Shown here in pieces: positions 58,835 to 64,000 of a stretch of DNA of 64,000 nucleotides. Location: positions 1,138,501 to 1,202,500 of the forward strand of contig JADJVV010000001.1 in assembly GCA_016710435.1 (NCBI GenBank), written 5' to 3'. Within the stretch, counting starts at the first letter, position 1; each line of letters starts with the position of its first letter. The position numbers were made by a program, and so were the translations under genes. The notes below the pieces were generated by a model. That model saw nothing but the letters and a program-made list of their open reading frames with translations, was not told the DNA's origin and made no database searches. This stretch comes from Hyphomicrobiales bacterium (GTDB lineage Bacteria; Pseudomonadota; Alphaproteobacteria; Rhizobiales; Aestuariivirgaceae).

Positions 58835-59557
58835 CTAGTTTTGTTTCCGCGCTTCCGCCACCAGCGCGCGCGTCGATGCCTCGATCCGGGCCTCCAGTTC
58901 CGCCTGGAACTGCTTGCGCGGCAAGCCCGCCGGAATGGCCGGCATGAACTCGATCACGATGGTGCCGGGCAGGCGCAGGAACCTGCGCCTGGGCCAGAAC
59001 AGCCCGGCGTTGAGACCGAAGGGAACACACGGCACATCGAGCGCCCCGTAGAGGGCCGCTGCACCCGGCTTGTAGTCCGGTGGATCATCGGGGCTCTTGC
59101 GCGTTCCTTCCGGCATGATGACGATCTGCCGCCCGGCTGCGATCTCGCGCTTGCCGCGCGCCACCAGCTTCTTCAGCGCCCCTGTTCCTGCCGAACGCTC
59201 CACCGCGATCATGCGGAACTTGAGCGCAAACCAACCGAACAGCGGAATGAGGGTCAATTCCTTCTTCAGCACCATGCAGGGGTCGGGCAGCAGCGGCAGG
59301 ATGGCGAAGGTCTCCCAGAAGGACTGGTGCTTGCCGGCCACCAGCGCTGGCCCTTTCGGCAGGTACCCGGCGCCCCGCACTTCCATGCGCGTACCCGCGA
59401 TCACCCGCAGGAGCCACACCGAGCTCCGCGCCCAGGTCTTCAGACCCGTCATGGCCCAGGACCGCGGACACAGCATCAGCCACGACCCCAGCACCAGGAA
59501 CAGCACGAGGTTCACATAGAAGACGACATTGAACACCAGAGACCGCACGGCGGTCAT
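58835..59557 (-). CDS. plsC: 1-acyl-sn-glycerol-3-phosphate acyltransferase
   Basis: Makes phosphatidic acid. 240 residues from MTAVRSLVFNVVFYVN. A hydrophobic N terminus precedes the catalytic GKHQSFWETF block (H-x4-E, a variant common in proteobacterial PlsC proteins), then FGWFALKFRMIAVER and MPEGTRKSP. The ATG at 59557 overlaps the ftsX stop by four bases. Confidence 0.92.
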   Translation of the reverse strand: MTAVRSLVFNVVFYVNLVLFLVLGSWLMLCPRSWAMTGLKTWARSSVWLLRVIAGTRMEVRGAGYLPKGPALVAGKHQSFWETFAILPLLPDPCMVLKKELTLIPLFGWFALKFRMIAVERSAGTGALKKLVARGKREIAAGRQIVIMPEGTRKSPDDPPDYKPGAAALYGALDVPCVPFGLNAGLFWPRRRFLRLPGTIVIEFMPAIPAGLPRKQFQAELEARIEASTRALVAEARKQN

Positions 59558-60456
59558 GACAGCAGCCTCAACATGCGCAGCAGTGTAATGCGCGACGTGA
59601 CGAGCGCAAGCAGCGTCGCCGCGAAGGGCACGGCCACGAGGGCCGCGGGCACCGCCCACCATTGCGAATCAGGAACGTAGAAAAGCGAACGGCTCGCCGC
59701 CGCCAGTCCGTCCGCCTGCGGCAGCCCGGCATGGCCCAGCACGAAGTAGGTCAGCAGCGCCAGCAGCACGCCAAGTCCGCCGGCCCACAGTCCGGTGGCC
59801 AGGAAGCGCCTGTTTATGGCGCGCGCGATATATCCATCCTCCGCGCCGACGAGATGCAGCACGTCCACCGTCTGGCGATTCGCCTCCAGCACGGCGCGCG
59901 TTGCAAAGATCACCATGGCCACAGCCGATCCGCCGATCAGCAGGAGAATGAGCGACGCCAACACCGTGAGCGTGCCCGCCATGCGCTTCAGTTCATCTTC
60001 CCAGCGCCGGTGCGTATCGAGGCTGGCACCCGGTGTCGCTGCCGTCAGTCGCTGGGCCAGTGCAGGGAATTCCGGTGGCTGCTCGGGATTGACGGCAACG
60101 CGCACGATGCGCGGCACTGGCAGTGCATCGAGGCCTTCAGACCCGAGCCATGGCTCCAGCAGCGCCTCCGCCGCCTTGCGCCCGATATCGTCCGCCGCCG
60201 TCACACCCGGCGTGTCCTGCAGCACCTGCAGAACCGCCGCAACGTCCGCATCGATGTCGCGCGCCTCCACTTCGCGCACCTGCACCGTTACCTCGCGGGA
60301 AAGCCCGCGAGACCAGTTGTCCACAGCCCTGTCGATGAGCACCAGCGCACCGATCGCGAGGCAGGCGAGATAGCACATGACCGTCATGGTGGCCGTGAGG
60401 GTTCGGAGGCTCGCCGCTTCCTTGGGGATCACTGCTCCCGGTCTGCGCTCAGCCAT
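59554..60456 (-). CDS. ftsX: cell division protein FtsX
   Basis: Permease-like partner of FtsE that activates peptidoglycan hydrolases at the septum. 300 residues. Four helices: one near residue 20-45, then after a periplasmic domain (about 55-165) three at 170-300. TVLASLILLLIGGSAVAMVIFATRAVLEANRQTVDVLHLVGA is the FtsX core. I take the ATG at 60456, one base overlap with the ftsE stop; a GTG at 60459 is the alternative. Confidence 0.92.
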   Translation of the reverse strand: MAERRPGAVIPKEAASLRTLTATMTVMCYLACLAIGALVLIDRAVDNWSRGLSREVTVQVREVEARDIDADVAAVLQVLQDTPGVTAADDIGRKAAEALLEPWLGSEGLDALPVPRIVRVAVNPEQPPEFPALAQRLTAATPGASLDTHRRWEDELKRMAGTLTVLASLILLLIGGSAVAMVIFATRAVLEANRQTVDVLHLVGAEDGYIARAINRRFLATGLWAGGLGVLLALLTYFVLGHAGLPQADGLAAASRSLFYVPDSQWWAVPAALVAVPFAATLLALVTSRITLLRMLRLLS

Positions 60457-61112
60457 CACAGCATCCTCAGGGTGCCGTCCTGCAGATGCAGCACGGGCGC
60501 ACGCACCTGCTTGAACAGACCCTGGTCATGGGTGGCGAGCAGCACCGTGGTGCCCAGCCGGTTCAGTTCGGCGAAGAGATGGATGAGACGGCGCGCCAGC
60601 ACAGGATCGACATTGCCCGTCGGCTCGTCTGCGAGCAGCAGCTCGGGCTTGGCAATGACGGCCCGCGCAATTGCCGCGCGTTGCTTCTCCCCGCCGGAGA
60701 GCACGGCGGGAAAGGCATGGGCCTGCTTCTTGAGGCCCACCCAGTCGAGAAGATCCATCACGTCGCGGCTGTAGCTTGAAGGTGCCTGGCCGGAAACGCG
60801 CAAGGGCAGCGCCACATTGTCGAAGGTCGAGAGATGGTCGAGCAATCGGAATTCCTGGAACACCACGCCCACCCGGCGGCGAACCGGCGGCAGCGCGCTT
60901 CGCGGCAGCCGCGTCACATCCTCGCCGAACAGCCGGATGCGCCCATGGCTCGGCCGCAGCGCCAGGAAAAGCAGCCGCAGCAAAGTCGTCTTGCCCGCCC
61001 CCGAAGGTCCCGTGAGGAACGAGAATGCTCCCCGCTGCAGGCGAAAGCTCACCCCGTGCAGGATGTCCTGCCCCTTGGCATAGCGGAAGCCCACATCGTC
61101 CAGTTCAAGCAT
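60456..61112 (-). CDS. ftsE: cell division ATP-binding protein FtsE
   Basis: 218 residues from MLELDDVGFRYAKGQDILHG (ATG at 61112, AAGGGG upstream). Walker A GPSGAGKTTLLRLL (about 36-49), Q-loop GVVFQEFRLLDHLSTFDNVALPL, signature LSGGEKQRAAIARAV, Walker B LLLADEPTGNVD. It is divergent from the zinc-ribbon gene, 73 bases apart, so both promoters lie in this gap. Confidence 0.94.
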   Translation of the reverse strand: MLELDDVGFRYAKGQDILHGVSFRLQRGAFSFLTGPSGAGKTTLLRLLFLALRPSHGRIRLFGEDVTRLPRSALPPVRRRVGVVFQEFRLLDHLSTFDNVALPLRVSGQAPSSYSRDVMDLLDWVGLKKQAHAFPAVLSGGEKQRAAIARAVIAKPELLLADEPTGNVDPVLARRLIHLFAELNRLGTTVLLATHDQGLFKQVRAPVLHLQDGTLRML

Positions 61113-61185
61113 GGCCCCTTTTGCCAGCCCCGTGCTTAACCACGCGTTAACCGTAACCACGGGATATGTGGCTGGGTAAGCCACC

Positions 61186-61896
61186 ATGATTGTTCACTGT
61201 CCCACTTGTTCCACGCGCCACGTGATGCCCGAAGCCCGTCTTGCCGGCGGTTCGGTTGCGATCTCGTGCAAGAATTGCGGCCAGCGCTGGACCGAGGTGG
61301 AAACGATCGACATTCTCGATGTGCCCACGCCGAACCTGCCACGGGTGATCGACCACGACGACGCCCCCGAACGCGAGGCGCGGCGTCTGGGCGAAATGGC
61401 CCGCGAGGCCGAGCGCCGCTACCGCGATGCCAGCGCCCGCCGCCAGCGCAGCCTGCGCAACTGGGCCGCCTATGCCGTCTTCTTCCTGGCGCCCATCATC
61501 AGCCTCGGCCTCTTCCCGGAACAGGTGGTGCGGGCAGCGCCCGTCACCATCAAGGCCTATGAAAAGCTGGGCTTTGACATCAACATCTACGGCCTCGAAT
61601 TGCGCCGCATCGAACGCCAGCATGCCATCGTCAACGGCACTCGTGTGCTCTCCGTGAAGGGCGACATCGTCAATATCAGCGATGACATGCGCAAGCTTCC
61701 CTGGCTCCGCTTTGCATTGGAAGATGACAGCGGCAAGGAGCTTTACACCTGGACGCTGGACACCGCCGCGCGGCCCCTGCGGCCGGGCGAATCGACGGGT
61801 TTCACCACCCGGGTGCAAGCCCCGCCCGAAACATCCACACACCTCAAAATCCGTTTTGCAAAGGCGAGCGAAATCGGCGTAAATGGCGGATCATGA
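61186..61896 (+). CDS. MJ0042-type zinc-ribbon protein with DUF3426-like C terminus
   Basis: 236 residues. N-terminal zinc ribbon with two CxxC knuckles (HCPTC and SCKNCGQRW, residues 5-33), an Arg/Glu-rich linker (about 60-100), one membrane helix (WAAYAVFFLAPIISLGLF, about 103-120), then a beta-rich domain with IVNGTRVLSVKGDIVNISDDMRKLPWLRFAL and PLRPGESTGFTTRVQAPP (DUF3426-like). Family in alphaproteobacteria commonly sits beside ftsE; the function is unknown. Overlaps hpt by four bases. Confidence 0.87.
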   Translation: MIVHCPTCSTRHVMPEARLAGGSVAISCKNCGQRWTEVETIDILDVPTPNLPRVIDHDDAPEREARRLGEMAREAERRYRDASARRQRSLRNWAAYAVFFLAPIISLGLFPEQVVRAAPVTIKAYEKLGFDINIYGLELRRIERQHAIVNGTRVLSVKGDIVNISDDMRKLPWLRFALEDDSGKELYTWTLDTAARPLRPGESTGFTTRVQAPPETSTHLKIRFAKASEIGVNGGS

Positions 61897-62435
61897 GCCT
61901 TACGATCGACGGGCATCGCATCGATGTCCTTTTCTCCGATACTGAAATCCGCGCCCGCATCAATGAATTGGCTGGCGAGATCGCCGCCCGCAATCCGCAT
62001 CGACTTCTGGTCGTGCCGGTGCTCAAGGGCAGCTTCATTTTTGCCGCAGACCTCATCCGCGCCATGCACCATGCCGGCCTGTCGCCGGAGGTGGATTTCA
62101 TGATCCTCGCCAGCTACCGTGAAGGCACACGTTCCTCCGGCAAGGTCGACGTGCTGCGCGACATCGAATCGGTGGTGAAGGACCGCGATGTTCTACTGGT
62201 CGATGACATTCTCGAATCGGGCCGCACGCTGGCCTTCGCCAAGGACCTTCTCGCCGCCAGGGGCGCGCGCCAGGTGATGAGCTGCGTGTTGCTCGACAAG
62301 CCCGGCCACCTCGCCGCCAACATCAAGTCGGACTTCAAGGGCTTTGATTGCCCCGACAAGTTCGTCGTCGGCTACGGCATGGACATGGCCCACCAGTTCC
62401 GCGAACTGCCATTCGTCGGCCATGTTGTGAAGTAG
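61893..62435 (+). CDS. hpt: hypoxanthine phosphoribosyltransferase
   Basis: Purine salvage enzyme, 180 residues. PRPP-binding motif RDVLLVDDILESGRTL (about 99-114), a Lys in LVVPVLKGSFIFAADL, and GFDCPDKFVVGYGMDMAHQFRELPFVGHV are all conserved. The ATG overlaps the zinc-ribbon gene stop. Confidence 0.95.
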   Translation: MSLTIDGHRIDVLFSDTEIRARINELAGEIAARNPHRLLVVPVLKGSFIFAADLIRAMHHAGLSPEVDFMILASYREGTRSSGKVDVLRDIESVVKDRDVLLVDDILESGRTLAFAKDLLAARGARQVMSCVLLDKPGHLAANIKSDFKGFDCPDKFVVGYGMDMAHQFRELPFVGHVVK

Positions 62436-62453
62436 CAGCGTCAGTCCCGGACT

Positions 62454-62927
62454 TCACCCCTCCGCCGCCAGAAGCGCATCCAGCTGCGCGAACTGTTCAG
62501 GCGTCGACCCTTCCGTGCCGGGACCGGATTCATCGAGCGCTTCCTTGGTTGGATAAAGCTCCCGCAGCACCAGCTGCGTGCGGCCATTCTTTTCCGTGAA
62601 GGTGACGGTGGTGACGGCGCCATCTGCGCCCTCATCGTTGGTCCACACCAGCCGGGCATTGGGAACCACATCCAGGTAACGCCCGAAGAAGGCCATGCCT
62701 TCCGTCCCCTCATGTCCGAAGACCACGCGATAGCTGCCACCGGGGCGAACATCCATCTCGCACGACAACATCTTCACGCCCATGGACGCGGGTGCCCACC
62801 AGCGTTGGAACAGTGCAGGCGTTGTCCACGCCTTGAAGACCGTGTGCACCGGCGCGTCGAAACTCCGCGTCACCACAAGTTCACGATCAGAGGCGCGCGC
62901 GACATGCGTATCCGTTTGTATGACCAC
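62454..62927 (-). CDS. SRPBCC (AHSA1-like) domain protein
   Basis: 157 residues from a GTG at 62927 with AAGGA 8 bases upstream. VTRSFDAPVHTVFKAWTTPALFQRWWAPASMG and MDVRPGGSYRVVFGHEGTEGMAFFGRYLDVVPNARLVWTND are typical of the AHSA1-type SRPBCC proteins, often stress or detoxification linked. TVTFTEKNGRTQLVLRELYPTKEALDES completes the fold. Ligand unknown. Confidence 0.88.
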   Translation of the reverse strand: MVIQTDTHVARASDRELVVTRSFDAPVHTVFKAWTTPALFQRWWAPASMGVKMLSCEMDVRPGGSYRVVFGHEGTEGMAFFGRYLDVVPNARLVWTNDEGADGAVTTVTFTEKNGRTQLVLRELYPTKEALDESGPGTEGSTPEQFAQLDALLAAEG

Positions 62928-63104
62928 GGGTGTTTTCCTTGTGTTGGAATGAACGACGGCCGGAACAAGCGAACCCGCCCGCAGCCACAGCGGTGATGCT
63001 AGCGCAAAATCGGGCGTTTTCGAGAGGACGGGGAATTTTCTGCCGCCCTGGCAGCTCAAGTGAATGAAACGGTGTCATCACGCCTGCGGCGAGGAGGGAT
63101 GACG

Positions 63105-64000
63105 TCAGTACAACCCGCGCAGCAGCCGCTCGATGTAGCTCCGTTCGCCGTCGGTGAGGCCTTGCTCGTTGGATTTGGCCCGCAGCGTTTCGAGGATTTC
63201 GCGTGCCCGCTTCATCGCCTGCTCGGTGGGCAGGATGTTTTCATCCGGGCCATCGTCGGGATTATGCGTGGCCCGCGGCCGCCCCAGCGGATCATCCTTG
63301 CCGCCACGGCCCTCGCCATCACGGGCATCGCTTTCGGCCTGGCCCTGGCCATTCTCACGCATCTGCTGCGCCAATTTTCCAGCGCCCTTGCGCAACTGGT
63401 CCAGCGCCTCACCCTGGTCACGGAGTGCGCCGTCGCGGTCGCCATTGCGCAGACCTTCTTCAGCCTGCCGCATCGCCCGGTTTGCCTCGCCGAGTTCGCC
63501 GGGCATCTGGCCCATGCCCTGGCCCATCAGGTCATCGAGCATCTGCTGGAGATCTCGCTGGCGGTCGGCAAGGCCGCCCATGCCGTTGCCGGGGCCCTTG
63601 CCACGGTTGCCTTCCTCGCCCTGCTGGCCCTGTTCGCCCATCTGGCCTTCGCCGCCGTCCTGCGGTTCGCCAGGCTCCCGCATCGTGTCGTCCATCAGGC
63701 CCTGCTGGCGTTTCATCATGTCGCCAAGCTGGTCCATCATCTGGCCCATGTCGTCATTGCCCTGCGCCTGCTGTCCGCCGGGCTGCAGATTCTGCAGCAG
63801 TTTGTCGAGTTCGTTGAGCAGTTGTTCCGCCATCTCGCGCGAGCCGCCCTTGGCGAGGTCTTCGAGCGCGTCCATCATCTTCTGCAGGTCCTCGGGCGTC
63901 ACCATGCGGCCCTGCTGGCCTTGCGGCGAACGCTGCATCGTGCCGTCCTTCATGCGCCGCTCCGCCTCCTTGCGCATGGCCTGCATGTAGCGGTCCATGG
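63105..64000 (-). CDS. DUF4175/TIGR02302-like protein, C-terminal part
   Basis: At least 298 residues; the N terminus lies beyond 64000. The visible part is rich in Gln, Gly, Met, Asp and Glu (repeated MxxxGQQGQxGExGN and LDQLRKGAGKLAQQM type segments) and ends RSYIERLLRGLY, the pattern of the alphaproteobacterial TIGR02302 family whose N-terminal half has two membrane helices. The biased composition looks disordered and coiled-coil. Function not known. Confidence 0.72.
   Translation of the reverse strand, partial: MDRYMQAMRKEAERRMKDGTMQRSPQGQQGRMVTPEDLQKMMDALEDLAKGGSREMAEQLLNELDKLLQNLQPGGQQAQGNDDMGQMMDQLGDMMKRQQGLMDDTMREPGEPQDGGEGQMGEQGQQGEEGNRGKGPGNGMGGLADRQRDLQQMLDDLMGQGMGQMPGELGEANRAMRQAEEGLRNGDRDGALRDQGEALDQLRKGAGKLAQQMRENGQGQAESDARDGEGRGGKDDPLGRPRATHNPDDGPDENILPTEQAMKRAREILETLRAKSNEQGLTDGERSYIERLLRGLY

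Noticed and set aside
58835..59557. PlsC with H-x4-E instead of H-x4-D as a defect
   Set aside because: KHQSxWE is a common variant of active bacterial PlsC proteins, so it is not evidence of inactivity.
63105..64000. Gln/Met/Gly-rich repeats as a tandem repeat or prion-like element
   Set aside because: Low complexity is the norm for the C terminus of this DUF4175/TIGR02302 family.

Overview
This 64 kb window is chromosomal core sequence from a GC-rich alphaproteobacterium. The order Hyphomicrobiales (Rhizobiales) fits best. The support is gene order (mdh-sucCDAB-lpd, the split F1 operon atpHAGDC, dapF-mtaB-ftsY-yciB beside rimM-trmD-rplS, ccmABCDG), TTGAC-type promoters, a GTTC-N7-GTTC LexA site, and families typical of the class (PhaR, DUF1127, DUF2794). 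Genus cannot be read from the sequence. I see no tRNA, rRNA, CRISPR array, insertion sequence or prophage.

Layout. 0.2-9.6 kb: TCA-cycle operon on the minus strand, preceded by an oxidoreductase end and a single-domain response regulator. 9.8-12.2 kb: zapE and a membrane metalloprotease. 12.2-17.5 kb: F1 ATP synthase operon with a partial duplicate of the atpC 3' end. 17.8-22.5 kb: two DUF1127 genes, gamma-glutamyltransferase, and a GGDEF/EAL protein. 22.5-26.5 kb: PHB genes phaR, phaA, phaB. 26.5-29.3 kb: cytochrome c maturation. 29.3-36.1 kb: MarR regulator, yciB, ftsY, mtaB, dapF, then rimM-trmD-rplS. 36.2-41.2 kb: an unusual folD-pdxY-FAD oxidoreductase operon, then a malyl-CoA lyase/thioesterase-like gene with a mesaconyl-CoA hydratase-like gene. 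41.2-45.9 kb: AEC transporter, leuD, argC, leuC and small genes. 46-50.6 kb: htpG, a candidate sRNA, DUF2794, a Bax-inhibitor-like protein, phhB, thpR. 50.6-54.6 kb: tesA/ybbA/ybbP, with ybbP frameshifted. 54.7-58.8 kb: cobalamin adenosyltransferase, LysE, rhomboid, a LexA-controlled orphan gene and a B12-dependent ribonucleotide reductase. 58.8-64 kb: plsC, ftsX, ftsE, a zinc-ribbon protein, hpt, an SRPBCC protein and the end of a DUF4175-type protein.

How the genes fit together. PhaA, PhaB, the malyl-CoA enzyme and the mesaconyl-CoA hydratase are consistent with PHB storage plus an ethylmalonyl-CoA pathway for C2 assimilation. That pathway needs adenosylcobalamin, as does the class II ribonucleotide reductase, and an adenosyltransferase is encoded close by.

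Most notable: two tandem LexA boxes over the promoter of an uncharacterised 154-residue gene; a structured RNA with its own terminator upstream of htpG; an atpC-tail duplicate whose peptide is better preserved than its DNA; a FolD homologue whose catalytic lysine is glutamine; and a 15-bp tandem repeat that multiplies in-frame ATG codons at the start of tesA. Base-level statements are by-eye readings of the given sequence.
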